Source: Saturnia japonica (Eukaryota > Arthropoda > Insecta > Lepidoptera > Saturniidae). Taken from it: a stretch of 64,000 bases of DNA. The stretch spans positions 12,419,413 through 12,483,412 of the forward strand of contig CM065320.1 in NCBI GenBank assembly GCA_033032175.1. The letters are read 5' to 3'. The notes beneath the pieces were generated by a model. That model did no database searches and was not told where the DNA came from. It saw only the letters and a list, made by a program, of their open reading frames with translations. This document shows, piece by piece, positions 11,205-23,234 of this stretch (the stretch's first letter is position 1; each line of letters starts with the position of its first letter). A program made the translations under genes and the position numbers.

Positions 11205-11330
11205 GTTAAATAAAAGCTTGTAAAAATACCCTAAGTTACTCCTTAAAACATCAGCTATCTGCCAGTGAAAGTTCCATCAAAATCGTTTCAACTGTGTCGT
11301 AGGTTAATTGGAACAAAGAGATAGACCGAC
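11205..11330 (+). repeat. Dispersed repeat family I, copy 1
   Basis: It shares a segment (ACATCAGCTATCT, then a 'gtcaaaatcg' type stretch) with the reverse complement of 60650-60785. Non-coding. Confidence 0.55.
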
Positions 11331-11419
11331 GGTCAAAAATATTTTTTTTAAGTGAAACTTCTTTATCGACGTATGGGAGAAATTTTGTAGCAAATCTTCA
11401 CGTTTTTCGGTTACGCGCC

Positions 11420-12655
11420 ATGTTGCTTTTTTTATCAAAGTTTAGTATAGTGACGTAAAGAATATAATGTAATATATTATAATAATAACAACAATATATT
11501 AGTTTTGAAGTTTGGTTTGAAATAAGAATAACAATATATTAATTTGAAAGTGATAAAATAAAAAGACTTATTCAAATTTAAGTGAATTTACAAGAAAAGT
11601 GAAAGTGATTATATATTTCGTTTTATAAATTCAACACGTATGAGCATGATTTTAATATTTATTTGAGGTTAACCTAACTTTTTGATTGTAAATATCAGTG
11701 AATGTATATAAATCTGTTAAAATTAGCAAGTATTAATAAATATGACTGTAAATCTAGTGAACATTATTAATTCTAAAAACAATAAAAGATATAAATTAAA
11801 TAATAATTTTAAAATAAAACAAAACACGATTAGAAAATAAAAATATGTATACGTACACCTTTTTTAATTATTCGTTTTTAATGATTTATTTATTCATTTT
11901 TAATTTTATAAAATCGTTGCATTTCTACAAGATTGACTGTCATCATATAATTGTATTACTTTGAAAAGATAATTCCAATTATTTATTCATAACTTGTAAA
12001 TATAATACAATAAATAAATAGCAATGATATTATAATAAGAACAATGATAAAATAAATTACTCATTAATTGTATGCATGTCTGTAATAATAAAATAGTATT
12101 AATTTAATACGGAAAAAATTGTTTTTCGTAAGGCTTAAGCCTTATCTACCCCATTTTCGTGAAGTTGCAAATAGTAGAAAAATGATATGTCGTAAAGAAG
12201 TTTCACTTCTTACCTGTGTACTCTGGTACACACACACATTTTTTTATATGTACCGTATATACCTTCATATGGTTTTCGTAAAAAGTTGTTATTTTGACAT
12301 AACATACATACACACTTCAGTTTTATTTATTTGTATGGACACATTCAAGAGCTCCGTTGAGGTTTACACTTTGTACCGTTCTTATTACAATAGCCGCGGT
12401 AGATGTATAAGACTCGCATTACCAGTGTAAGGCTTCATATGTTTTCTACTGAACCTACAATTCATATAATAATGTATCAACTTGACCCTTGCCTCAGAGA
12501 CATCTGCTGGCGGTCCATGTCTGAATAGTTGGGTAGTCATCCGGGCTACATAAACAAATCATGAATAATTTTATGACGTGTAGTCTTGTGAGACCTCTCA
12601 TTAGTGTCCAACAATATATTTAGCTTTTCAAAAAGATTGCCGTGTTTTATACAAA
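11420..12655. other. AT-rich intergenic DNA with a 16-bp palindrome
   Basis: No gene supported. A perfect palindrome TAAGGCTTAAGCCTTA lies at 12129-12144, with a small hairpin (AAGAAGT/ACTTCTT) shortly after it. The 103-codon frame at 12119-12430 has no recognisable domain. Confidence 0.5.
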
Positions 12656-12879
12656 TACCACTCACTCACTCACTCATCACGAGATCTCCGAAACTAGAGG
12701 TCAGTTTGACTTTAATTTTACATAGTTAGGTGCTCCTTTCACGATGTAGATGCTCTAAGCGTATACATAGACGATTTATTTATTGCAATACTTAGACATG
12801 TATAAATTGTTTAAGTTAATAATATTAACACTAAAAGAATTTGAACTATTCATTACCGACTTCAAAATTAATCACATTG

Positions 12880-13255
12880 AAATCGTGAAACCAGATTGAA
12901 CAGTTGCATACATTTTGACACAACTAAACTGAACTTAGTTAAAAGTGTATTTAACTTTTTTGTTGCAAGGCACCCTTAAAATTTTAACATGTTTATGACT
13001 TTTGTTGAGTTTTTGGCGGGATCTTGAAGTGACATGTTGTGGTTGTTATTTTTAATTCATTAACTTAGGTTTTTGACCCTATATTATGTAATATTGGTGG
13101 CGTTTTGCGTGATATAGTTTGGTTTTGTGCATAAGTGAGGTGGATTATAAATATAAGCTGAAAGCATTCATTCCGAGATCCTACAAAAATTCCCTAGAAA
13201 GTTCTAACAAGGGAGCCACCATCTTGTTAGGCTACTGAGTCGTCATAACACTTGA
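12880..13255 (+). repeat. Dispersed repeat family J, longest copy
   Basis: It includes TTTTTGGCGGGATCTTGAAG, an 'attggtggcgttttg' block and 'aacaagggagcc'. Related pieces occur at 22915-23010, 26995-27190, 61258-61305 and, inverted, 29995-30165, 34850-34955 and 57930-58000. Non-coding. Confidence 0.6.
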
Positions 13256-13345
13256 CAATATAATTCACTCGACAATGGCAGTAATGGTCTTCATTAAAGA
13301 GGACCGGTTGCCAAGTTAGGAAGAGGAAGAAGAAGAAGACTTTTG

Positions 13346-13564
13346 TTAACAGACTTCAAAAAAAAGGGGGAGGTTCTTAGTTCAAATGTATTTTTTTTAT
13401 TAATATTGAACCATAACTTCTTTGTTTATGAACCGATTTGGATGATTTTTTTTTGTTGGATAGGGGATACCTCAAGGGTAGACTTATTTTAATCTCATTG
13501 ATATTGGACCTTCAAATTTAAGATACACCAGGGAACTCTTCAAAATCATAGATGTTGGTTTTCT
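13346..13564 (+). mobile_element. MITE-like repeat family A, copy 1
   Basis: About 220 bp, starting near TTAACAGACTTCAAAAAA and ending in the inverted counterpart GATGTTGGTTTTC. Better copies give termini AACCGACTTCAA / TTGAAGTCGGTT. Six copies lie in this window. Confidence 0.65.
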
Positions 13565-14039
13565 TTTTTGTTAAAAATTGTCTAGTTTTGTCAAAAATTA
13601 CTTTGTTACAAATATGTTTTTAAATTTACATAAACTCAGTTATGGATCAATCTAAACGCAAAATAGGTTATTTCCCTGGGGCTACAAGTTATAGGCCGGG
13701 TCAAAGAATAGTCACGACAAAAAAGGTCAACCGCCCAAAACGTGGTTTGGTTACATATATGGATACTTTTCATTCGCAATTTTTTAACCCTCGGTCTAGT
13801 AACATTATGGATGGTGCAATTTTAAACTGAATTGCTTAGGGGAATGAAATTTTCTAATCTGTCATTTGGAACACATTAATAATATGTAATTATAATAAAG
13901 CTTTATTTAATTCCACACAAATAATATAACTAAAAACTAATTATAAAAATTAGAAACTATAAAAATATGACTAATTAAAAACTAACGCAAATTATTACAT
14001 TTAAAATATTATGCATAAAATTATGTACTTTGTGTGGAC
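13565..14039. other. AT-rich; 62-codon frame of unknown nature
   Basis: A 62-codon open frame (13642-13830, plus) lies directly after MITE copy A1. I see no domain, signal peptide or splice context, and cannot call it a gene. Confidence 0.35.
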
Positions 14040-14099
14040 TGCCTTCGGGTAAAAGCCTCGTCCAAGGTCTTTTCTCACTTTCTCACTTTCACTTTCTTT

Positions 14100-14504
14100 T
14101 CACTTTTCTCTGTCTGTTGCTGTATCTAGCCATCTTCGACCTGCCGTCGCCACTATCTCATCTGCCCATCTGACACAAGGCCGGCCTCTCGCTCTATTAC
14201 CACATGGCCCAGTCCATTTTACAGATCTTAAAGTCCAACTATTGTCATTATATTTCGCCACGTGACCTGCCCAGTTCCATTTTTTCTGTAGCGAAAATGT
14301 TAAGGCGTCAGTTACCTTTGTTTTCTTGCGAATATCCACATTCCTAATCCTGTCTTTTAATTTAATACCTAGGCAACTTCTCTGCATTCTTCTTTGTGTA
14401 GTCTGGATTCTATTTTTAGTTTTGAGATCGAGTGTCCAAGTTTGACAACCGCAGATGAGGCATGGTAATATTTCCGAATCCATAACTATTTTTTTAGTTG
14501 GCAA
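14100..14504 (-). pseudogene. RTE LINE ORF2, C-terminal part
   Basis: An open stretch of 134 codons matching the C-terminal region of RTE-type endonuclease-reverse transcriptases: the C-x-C-Q-T-W-T-L block, the K-T-K-N-R-I-Q-T-T-Q-R-R-M block and the W-N-W-A-G-H-V-A block. The matching sequence continues upstream to about 14755 with changes, so the first Met is not the real start. Confidence 0.75.
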
Positions 14505-15003
14505 CGGGAGCTGCGATTTGAATATTTCCTTATGAGCCCAATACTTCTTCCAAGTGATAGATATTCTTCTATATTTATTTCTTTGCTAAAAGAGATCTGT
14601 TTGCCTAGATAGACGTAATTATGTACGAACTCGAGAGGAATGGTTATTTACGAAAATAGTTATCTTGTGGTGGTTGGTCATAACTTTTGTTTTGTCCAGG
14701 TTCATTTCCAATCCACCTTTTATACTGGCATGTAGATCATTTATCATGACATTCAATTGTTGTGGATTCTCCGAGTGTTGGCATTACGAATTATGTGCCT
14801 TTGCCTAAAAATAATAATAACCTTAAAAAAGTATGTATGTGGCAATCTGCTCTGTGTACTCTGTATGTGTCACTATAATAAAAAACTTTCAATTATAAAA
14901 GTGAAGTGTTATTCATTAATAAATATTAAAACTCTGCATAAAATTACAATAATAACAAAATTAAATAATCACACCGAGAACAGGTGGCTTAGGAAATTCT
15001 CAT

Positions 15004-15398
15004 CTATGTGGATGCCTTGCTTGTCCCATGGTAAATTTTCAATAGAAGTTGCAGGACGGCTATGAAAAGTTTTGGAGATAACTGGTCGCCCTGTCTCACG
15101 CCTTGGTTTATTCCGATTTTTGTGCCAGTTCTATCTAACCTGACTCTACTTGAACAATTACTATAGATGTTTATGTATTTTTCATTTACATTTTGTGTTT
15201 TCAATGCTTCCCAGATGCTGTCGTGTGATACAGAATCAAATGCTTTTTTGTAATCAATAAACGCTACATATAATGATCTGCGAAATTCTGAATATTTCTC
15301 TATCATCTGGTCAACTACTTGTATGTGATCCACTGTGCTGAAACCACTTCTGAATCCAGCATGCTCGATCGGTTGGTGTATGTCGATGTCAGAGGATA
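15004..15398 (-). pseudogene. RTE LINE ORF2, reverse-transcriptase palm fragment
   Basis: Open from upstream of the first Met: the frame reads on through H-A-G-F-R-S-G-F-S-T-V-D-H-I-Q to about 15398. Motif A (D in AFIDYKKAF) and motif B (QG in GVRQGDQLSP) are intact. The product breaks off before the FADD box. Confidence 0.75.
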
Positions 15399-15400
15399 TT

Positions 15401-15814
15401 CTTTCATGCTATGTAATATTTAATACATTGACGTCAGTTTTAATTATTATAAATTGTAATTCTAGAATTTGTAATGAATATTTATATAAATTATATTAAT
15501 AAAATAATAAAACGTGTAAAGCGAATTTTAGATTTGACATCTCTGATTTTTCACAACCATGGCAACCGTCTCACGGAGGTTTATTGCCCATTTTTAAAAA
15601 AGAAATCACACCCTCTTTGCTCGCGCACCTCACCTCTCTTCACTAGTCCTCGCCTCTTTCCCACTCTCATCTCTGCTCGTCTCTTTCTACATTCACCACA
15701 CCGCACTGCCCGTCATTTAAAATATGTTCGTTACAATTATTTTATCATATAAAAAATATATAAATGTATAGTATATTTTATACATAAGTTTTTTTTATTT
15801 GTCATAGGTTTAGC
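15401..15814. other. No gene; pyrimidine-rich stretch
   Basis: A C/T-rich run lies at about 15610-15710 within AT-rich DNA. The open frame over it (15474-15752) reflects composition and has no domain. Confidence 0.45.
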
Positions 15815-16040
15815 ATTTGGGCCCCAATCTCATCTGATAATGAATGGCCCAAGATGGTAACACGCTAAACATAGTGGTAGGACTGGCTCTCAGGTGCAGC
15901 TACCGGAAGACAACTTGGCGATTTATTTTCAACACGAGGGTGGTACCAAAATAACCTGGCACCATGCTATGATTTCAACACGATGTTTTCCTTCACCGAA
16001 AGCTCAGACTCATTGCGAAAACTGCAGGTTCCTATAAATC
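15815..16040 (-). mobile_element. tRNA-derived SINE family C, copy
   Basis: Reverse-complement match to most of the 53071-53400 SINE, including the 'ggcccaagatggta', 'gcagctacc' and 'accatgctatg' segments. The tRNA-like head is degraded. Confidence 0.65.
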
Positions 16041-16298
16041 TGCGAAGTTCCTTTTTGTTTGTAAGTGTAGGATACTCTAAAATTGTTTAAATGTTATCAG
16101 GATCTGCATGTAAGCCTTGCTCATTAACTAAATATCGTAAATATTATAATGTTTTCTAAAAAAATTGACTCATCTTCCAAATTCTTGTTATTTAAATTGT
16201 CCACGCGACAATGTACCAACACTCGTACAATACGTTATGCGAAGTTCCTCCTTCAAATTTACTATCATAAATTTACAGCAATCAGCACGTCGGGATTT

Positions 16299-16620
16299 TT
16301 ACTCTTCCGTGAGAGAATGAGGTATCCATCGCGAAGCAAGCTTCCTAACTTTAATGTGCGGGACGGTGAAAACTGTCTGTGATCCAATCTTCAGTTTAGC
16401 TTGAATCTCTCGATGTGTAACGTGTCTGTTCTCCCGCAATAGCCACTCTACCCTGATGACATTTTCATGAGTAACTAACTGCATTTGTAGATCGGCCGGG
16501 TGTGGGGTCATCGTTAAGGTTCTCTCGACCACATTTAAATTCACGAACCAATAAATAGCTTGTTCTAACGCAGAAGCAGACTCCCTTAATGTAGCTTGTA
16601 AATTTTCTTGAGATTCCTTA
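16299..16620 (-). pseudogene. mariner transposase, N-terminal DNA-binding relic
   Basis: The minus-strand frame resembles the N-terminal helix-turn-helix pair of mariner transposases. It shows a V-I-R-V-E-W-L-L-R-E-N-R-H-V-T-H-R-E-I block, a degenerate second helix and the R-W-I-P-H-S-L-T-E-E linker. A stop follows the linker and the catalytic domain is missing. Resemblance continues upstream to about 16620 with stops. Confidence 0.65.
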
Positions 16621-16899
16621 AAGGTTAATTAACCCTCTAATATACATATAATCTTTAAAAAAATTTTTTTTAAATAACTACACGTATGCGGCCAATGATT
16701 TTCACCAAAGAGATTTGTTTTGAAATTACCTAACAATTGAAAATAGTTTCAAGAAAAAAGAGATTTGTATTTATTCTGTAGGTAACAATTTTCTGAACAA
16801 CCTAGGTACCTACATGCTACCGCTGAACTATTATTGTTTCAAAGTATATTTCAAGTATGACATGTATAAATATACCTATTATATGTTATACTTTATGTT

Positions 16900-17192
16900 T
16901 CATTTATTTGTCTATTTTATGTTACTCCTGTAATATTTGGCTATATTTGGCAATACTTTATTGTTTATTGACTATAGCTCATATTTACTGATGTTTATTT
17001 TTATGTTTTAATGTAATTACGAGGGTCTGGAGGTCAGGTCATTGTACCCTTTTCTGACTTCAGACCTCACCTCACGTTTTGTTTTTATTTTTTTGCAATA
17101 TTTGTCGATAGATTGTTGATTGTATTAGATTAAGTTACGCAATGTGTGAGGTCAAATAAATAAAAACGTATTATTATTATTATTCCTATTGT
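16900..17192 (+). mobile_element. Retroposon 3' end with AATAAA and (ATT)n tail
   Basis: Non-coding sequence ending in AATAAATAAAAACG then (TTA)n, the form of a LINE or SINE 3' terminus. Family not identified. Confidence 0.4.
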
Positions 17193-18245
17193 CCTTTCTG
17201 AAAGATTTCCAAAGTAAGGTTACCTGGAAAAGATTGCTGTCAGCAATAAAACCAATTATTCGAGATAACCACGACTAGCATACTTTCACGAATTTAGTGC
17301 TGGTACATTCATTGAAACCTGTGATAAAAATCACACTGTACCAACCTCAAACAGTCTACCTCAAGCCTCGGCGGTTTCCAGGCCGCAATTCCCGTAGACC
17401 GTATATATAGTGAATTTGTGTGTAAAAGTGGGTGTGTAAGGTCCTAACTAGTAGGGTTGGATCACGTCGCCACTCTCCAAACTAGTCTGGACCGGTACAC
17501 TTCACTCGTCTCCTCGTCTTTCTCGTCAACACCAACAATAGTACAACAATAAAATTGAAATCCACCATTTTACACCACTAACACACCTATCTACAATACA
17601 TGTGCTCACAAAATCTCCAAAAAGCACTCAAATTTCAAAGAGTTTTAATACGACCCACGCGTCGCGGTATTACAAGGTTACTTTGGCAAGCTTATATCGA
17701 GCGAACTCCGGTGGCGGATGACTTCGCATGCCTAGATTTAATAATTTAACTTACAAGCTTTGTAATAATAATAATAATAACGCATAATTTCATATACCTA
17801 TGCATAATCTAGATTTTTTTGCAAAAACTGTGTTACAAAATAGGTTAAAATAAATAAATTTGTACGTCATCATAATACGCAACGAAATTTTGACATATTT
17901 TGCGAAAATATTACAATAATTGTTATCTAATTATTATTTTTTTCTAAACTAACAATATGTTTACAGTATGTTTACAATATGTTTAATGATCATAAATTTC
18001 TAGAAGGCTAAATATATTCTTTGATTATACTGAACATCTTACCATCATACGGAGGAATGTAATTATTTTAGCGAGCCGAAAAGAACAAAGACGATATTAA
18101 TTATTCAGAATACTTAGTACAAAGAACTCAGACTTTTTGTTTAAATATTTAAAAAATCGAAAAAGTAGTGAATAGAAGTCGCATCTTGAAGGTTCTGTAT
18201 TATTATATGTTTTCTAGCGCTTTGTCAGCGTCATAGTTGAGTTAT
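17193..18245. other. No gene recognised
   Basis: Mixed sequence. A GC-richer patch lies at 17340-17540 (with a TATATATAG) and a (TAA)n tract near 17763-17780. I could not assign the patch; an LTR relic is possible. Confidence 0.4.
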
Positions 18246-18249
18246 GTCC

Positions 18250-18720
18250 CATTATATGATTTAAGTCCAATTTTTTGGCCTCTCGTAACGATGTTAACGT
18301 CTTACTTTTTTGACGAAGTTCGATGAACACCTAAGGTTTGGTTCAATGGCATTCATCAAAAAAACTATTTTCATATATTTATCTTCAAAAATGACGAATT
18401 TTCATCTCTTTTTCACCACTTTAGTGGTTAAGTTTCCAAAAATTCTTCCTTAATGAACTTAGATTGGGCTAGATAGTTCGTTAGATAGAGAGAGATAAAG
18501 GCTGTATCTTTTTATTACCTTATTCGAGAAACTTATTTTTTTACAGCAGTACGAGGTCATAGACTTTACTATTCGATATTAATTTCAGCTTTATACCTTA
18601 AGCTGTTTTTGTGACAAAGGGCCCAAGATACATGCACATACATACAGATATACGAACAACCGAGTGGTCATATAAGGGATCTGTTTTCTCATCATGAGGT
18701 ACGGAACCCTAAAAAATGTG
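18250..18720 (+). repeat. LINE/SINE-type repeat ending GGTACGGAACCCTAAAAA
   Basis: The terminal GAGGTACGGAACCCTAAAAA at about 18697-18716 is a 3' end I know from lepidopteran retroposons. It recurs at 47513-47530 and, inverted, near 60780. The body is decayed. Confidence 0.5.
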
Positions 18721-18970
18721 CGAAATAAAAAATAAAATATTGCTTAATGTTGTAATTAAAATAATTTATGATCCCATAAAAACTTTATGAATGTAAACAG
18801 CATACAAGTAGAAAATAATTATGGTTTTTTTTTAATTTAAAATAACAAAATATATTCTAAATTAATTTATTACCATACAAAGAAAGACAACTAAGTAGGT
18901 ACTTAGAAATATAAAAATAATTGAGCGAAACAAAAAATAATACAAAAGACATGGTTTCATATCAATTATA

Positions 18971-19316
18971 TTACGATCGCATTAAGATTTCAATACTAAC
19001 GGTAGTCTAATAGTGAAAATTTTACCATTATTTAAGATTATTGTCTCTTTTACATTCGCAGTATGAACGTAAACAATGAATATTATATAACTCACTAATA
19101 TACTTTTCTCTGAGTGTCAATGTCAATGTTTTGGAGTCTAAGTTCAAAGGCACGGTCAGCGTAGTATTCACGCCATTATTTAATGTATTAGTAAATTTTA
19201 GCTTTCTTGACACTTTCTCCATATAAACTTTAACCATGTCAAATCTCAAAGTCCTACGTTTACGCAATATACTTAAAATAAGTCCAAAGTTTTATACTCG
19301 TGTATTTTTATATAGA
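18971..19316 (-). mobile_element. Non-autonomous Helitron, Lep1-like, diverged copy
   Basis: The 5' end (TCTATATA after host A) is at 19316, and the body matches the copies at 9602 and 47977. The 3' side aligns up to GCGATCG but the final CTAG is lost, so the left boundary is approximate. Confidence 0.6.
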
Positions 19317-19419
19317 TACACTTATATATATATAAACATGTGCACACATACACACAACAAAAAAATATACAATGGACTTTGTTTCATATCAACTATTTTA
19401 CGATCGCATTAAAATGTTA

Positions 19420-20054
19420 TAATTATAAGTATTTGCACACAAAATGTAAGTATATAAGTTCAAATTCGTTTTAAGTGGAAACATTATCGGAAATAAAAGC
19501 AATCATAATGTTAAAACATCTCTATAACATTTTTACGAACGTCTTCAAAGATCGAGCTAAGCGTCACAGAATCGAAATTACGACGGACATAACTTTTAAC
19601 TGACTTTTCAGTAGCTCTACTGCGTAAAAGCGTCCATATTATTGTACTATTTTGTATCAAAACTAGTTATAAACTTGTTACATTCTGTATTTAACCATGG
19701 ATAATACTTCCATTTTATACTAATTATTATAATAATTTATTGTGAGACACGGCTTAACATTAAATAGCTCTATAGTATTCAAATGCTAAAATATTCTATT
19801 GCTCAATATGACTTTATTGATGAAGTGATGGACGGAGAACTATCAACTCTATGATAATCTTTATGCTAAAAAAATATTTATTGTAGGGTGTTAGTAAATT
19901 TTTCATTAGCTTTTGCTCTATTTTATAATATTTTGTTAAAACGACTTCTCACACGATGAGAGTTTAAGTGTTAATTATATGATATTAATTTACTGTCTAG
20001 TATATCTCGATATATTATGTAAATCATATTCTGTAATTTATTTACCGTATAAGT
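19420..20054. other. No feature recognised
   Basis: AT-rich intergenic DNA without coding signal. Confidence 0.5.
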
Positions 20055-20412
20055 CATGGTGGTCTAGTGATTTACACCGGCGGAATAGCGATTCAATGTC
20101 CGCAGGTTAGAACCCCGGCATGTACCAACAAATATTTCGGAATACGCGTATATTATTAACTCACCCAAATCGGTAACGCTATCGGGTGACGGTGAAGGAA
20201 AATATCGTGGGCAAAACCTGAACGCTTGAGAAATGTGCTTGTAGTACCTCTGAAGATAAGAAAAATATGGAAATGTTGATTTCTCGGGGTTTGAAATCGC
20301 CAATAAGTCGTGGGCTGGCGTGGTTATTAAGCCTTGGCTAATACCTTCCCTTGTGAAGAGGCCTTTGCCCGGCAGCGGGATACAAACACGCTGGTATGGT
20401 TTATTATTATAA
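20055..20412 (+). mobile_element. tRNA-derived SINE family E, full-length copy
   Basis: The tRNA-like head carries an A box (TGGTCTAGTG, about 20059) and a B-box-like AGGTTAGAACCCCGG (about 20104). It ends in the GAGGCCTTTGCCC / GGCAGCGGGA segment typical of lepidopteran SINEs and a short TTATTATTA tail. About 355 bp. The reverse frame at 20064-20303 is incidental. Confidence 0.7.
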
Positions 20413-20664
20413 GTAGAAACCTTTTTGTGAAAAGAAATTGTTAGCTCCTAACATAGTAAATAAAATGTCCAGGCCTCACAGCCGTACATTTTTATATTAG
20501 TATTTTAAAAACTTAAACAATTATAATAAGTAGAAGACATTTAATATTCCATGCGTAGGTGGCGGGTAGTCTATCAAACTTAAGAATACTTCATGTGATA
20601 TATTCATATCACCATATGAAACCATACATAAGAATTGGTCTTGTGATAGTTGTAACCCGAGAAT

Positions 20665-20830
20665 ATGTATATACGCGTATGTATATTTCTTTGACACGCT
20701 CTGTAATCTAAACGGCTTAATGGATTTTAGCATACGAGTTGTCGTTAGATTTATTTGAATTGTGGGATTAACATAGGCTGTATAATATTTAAGTACAAAG
20801 TCTGGGAATCAAATAAAAAGCGAAAATAGA
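20665..20830 (+). repeat. Dispersed repeat family H, copy 2
   Basis: Matches 8640-8790 and the next unit at 20850-21030; the two lie head-to-tail. Confidence 0.6.
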
Positions 20831-20849
20831 ATAATATATTTCTTTAATC

Positions 20850-21030
20850 GACTTTTTACCCTGACTGCGTAAAAGAAGTGTTATATTCAGGGTCTGTACC
20901 GTAAACGGTTTGATGGATTTTAGCATACGAGGTGTCGTTAGATTCATCTTAATTGTGGGAGTGACATTAATATATCGTGACGAGAATATTTATGTACGAC
21001 GTATGGGAATCACAATAAAAAGCAAAAATG
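20850..21030 (+). repeat. Dispersed repeat family H, copy 3
   Basis: Direct repeat of the preceding unit, ending at the same GGGAATCA.AATAAAAAGC position. Confidence 0.6.
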
Positions 21031-21600
21031 GAGAAAAAAAATTTTTTATTCTAGTGCTTTTGTTGCAGTATTTTGAATGCGAATTTTGATCTCCATCTCT
21101 CTGTTGTTGGTATATAATATACGGTATTTTGAACTATTTTATTACTCATACTATACAGACACTTATTTTCAAACCTTGTCTAACAGTAGAATACTTTATA
21201 CGATAATAATGATAATTTTATTTCATTATTTACACATATCCGTAAAGCACAATACCTACAATAACAATACAAATATCGAATGTGATGATAACCCTCAGAC
21301 AAATTTTATCAAGTTGACCTACTCTTTAAATTCAATAACTTAAAGAGTAATTCAATAATAATTGATATCCAGTCAAGAAGTATCTATTTTGACAATGCTA
21401 CGATGTAAATTTGAAATAACGAAGTAAACTTATTTGAAAATCAAAAATACTTTATTCGATTCATACCCTAAGAAGACACATATGAATGTCAAAACACTAC
21501 TACCGGTTCGTTAAACATCCTAGTCATCGAGCATCGTTAATAAAACTCGATCGGGCTTACCAATATTCTTTTTATTATTATTATTATATGCAATATTTTG
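21031..21600. other. No gene recognised
   Basis: AT-rich. The 88-codon frame at 21077-21343 is compositional. Confidence 0.45.
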
Positions 21601-21958
21601 AAGAAATGATGGCTCAGTGATAGCGTGTTCGGACAACACGTTGATCGGCGTGAGTTCGAATCTCTGCAATAAGTCTCAGTTTTCGGTGGAAAAAACATCG
21701 TGACGAAACCATAGTATGCTGTTAGAGTATTATTTTTAGAGGCGGGTATTAGAAAATAACCAAACCATACCCATAACAATACCATAACATAACATAACAA
21801 CTACCAACCTCGAGTTGAAATTCTTTAGCCAAGCACCTTTAAGTGTGTTCCGGCAGCTGCACTTGAAAGTTCCTTACTCGTGTTATCTTGGGCCTCATCG
21901 TCAATTAACATTACATGAGATTGGTGGCCAAAACATATCAGTAATAATAATAATAATA
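21601..21958 (+). mobile_element. tRNA-derived SINE family C, near full-length copy
   Basis: A box GGCTCAGTGATAG (about 21611), B box GAGTTCGAATCTC (about 21652), then the family body and a (TAA)n tail at 21945-21958. Same order as 53071-53400. Confidence 0.75.
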
Positions 21959-22914
21959 TAATAAAAAAGTCTGTACGTAATTTAATCGACACGAATTATA
22001 ATTACTAATACTAAACCAAACTTACTAACTACTATTTAACGAGAGGCAAAATTTTACTAATAAAGCCTTTCCAAACAGTTGGGGAACAGTTATTATGAAA
22101 TCCTACGGCACATATGGTACTTTCTCTGTCGTAATATGAGTTTTACTGTTGTTAGTACGGGCTTCGTACTATTCCGAGAGTTGGAGATTTCATTTAATAT
22201 ATAATACTGCTTGTAAAATATGGAAAAATAATTTGGTTTTGTGTAAACTAAATTTGGAACACAATCTTATTTGATATTAACTATGACAATTACAGTAAAA
22301 TAAAATTTGTAAACAGTAATTACCGTCCGGAGATTCGGTTTCGGTTACAGTCAAAAATAGGGCGAATGGAGACGGGTATTTCTGGGTCCAGAGTGTAATT
22401 AGTTTAAATATGGTTTATAAAATCGAATGCATATTTGTTTTGAAAATCGTACAGTATCATTAAAATTCACAATCAACAAAATAAGTAAAATAATAACTTT
22501 AAAAGATAATAAACATAACCCTTTTTTAATATTAATCCTACTTCAGAAATAGCTTATTTGAAGTTTATTACATGACTTCGCTTTTACGAAATATCCTAAA
22601 TCTCTGCTTTTACATTGCAAAAAATCCGCTTTTTTTTCAGCGACTGTTTGATAATGCATTAGCTATTAATTTACACCGTTTTCATATTTTTACATCTCTT
22701 TTTTACCCAGGCTCAAGTCTGTATGAAAGAGTATCCGTCTCCTTTCGGTCGTCATGTTATTGTCGCGCATCGTTCGGCTAACTTCGGGTAATTTCGTGGC
22801 TCGTGTATATCTCTACATTTTCCTATAATCTCTTATTGTATCTGAACATTGTGTGTAAAAATACCCAATTAATAAGAGTTAGGGCGGCTTGAACCAAAAC
22901 CTTAAATCAAATTT
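21959..22914. other. No gene recognised
   Basis: No coding or repeat signal that I can defend; the open frame at 22572-22781 has no domain. Confidence 0.45.
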
Positions 22915-23234
22915 AAATCGTTAAACCGGATTTAAGATTGACAGTTGCATACATTTTGATACAATTAAGCTGAACTTAGTTAAAGGAGCTGCTTTAACAT
23001 GTTTATTACTTTTGTTAGCAGACTTCAAAAAAGGGGGAGGTTTTCAATTCGAATGTATTTTTTTTTTATTGCTGTTTAACCATAACTTCCGATCATAACT
23101 CCGATTTGGATGGTTATTTTATTCTTTGAAAAGGGGATACCACAAGGGTGGTCCCATTTTAATTTCATTGGCATTGAACCTTCGATTTCGAAGATACATC
23201 AGGGACTCCTCAAAAACTGAACTTGGTTTTCTTT
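22915..23234 (+). mobile_element. Family J fragment joined to MITE family A, copy 2
   Basis: 22915-23010 matches part of 12880-13000, and 23015-23234 is a family A copy. The same J-then-A order occurs at 12880-13564, so the two blocks may be one composite element. Confidence 0.6.

Larger units (their letters stand above)
14040..15400 (-). mobile_element. RTE-type LINE, 5'-truncated and interrupted
   Basis: Minus-strand remains of a non-LTR element. 15004-15398 encodes the reverse-transcriptase fingers and palm with motif A (AFIDYKKAFDSV) and motif B (GVRQGDQLSP). 14520-14755 and 14100-14504 encode the downstream thumb and C-terminal region ending in the typical R-W-A-D-E-I / R-R-W-L-D-T tail. 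The catalytic FADD box expected between them is absent: about 14760-14990 is unrelated AT-rich sequence. The copy is dead. Confidence 0.8.

Noticed and set aside
13642..13830. 62-codon frame as a small secreted or nuclear protein gene
   Set aside because: No signal peptide, no domain, no promoter or splice evidence; left as unassigned.
20665..21030. CRISPR-like spaced repeats
   Set aside because: Units are long, contiguous transposon-like repeats in a eukaryotic genome; there are no short regular repeats with unique spacers.
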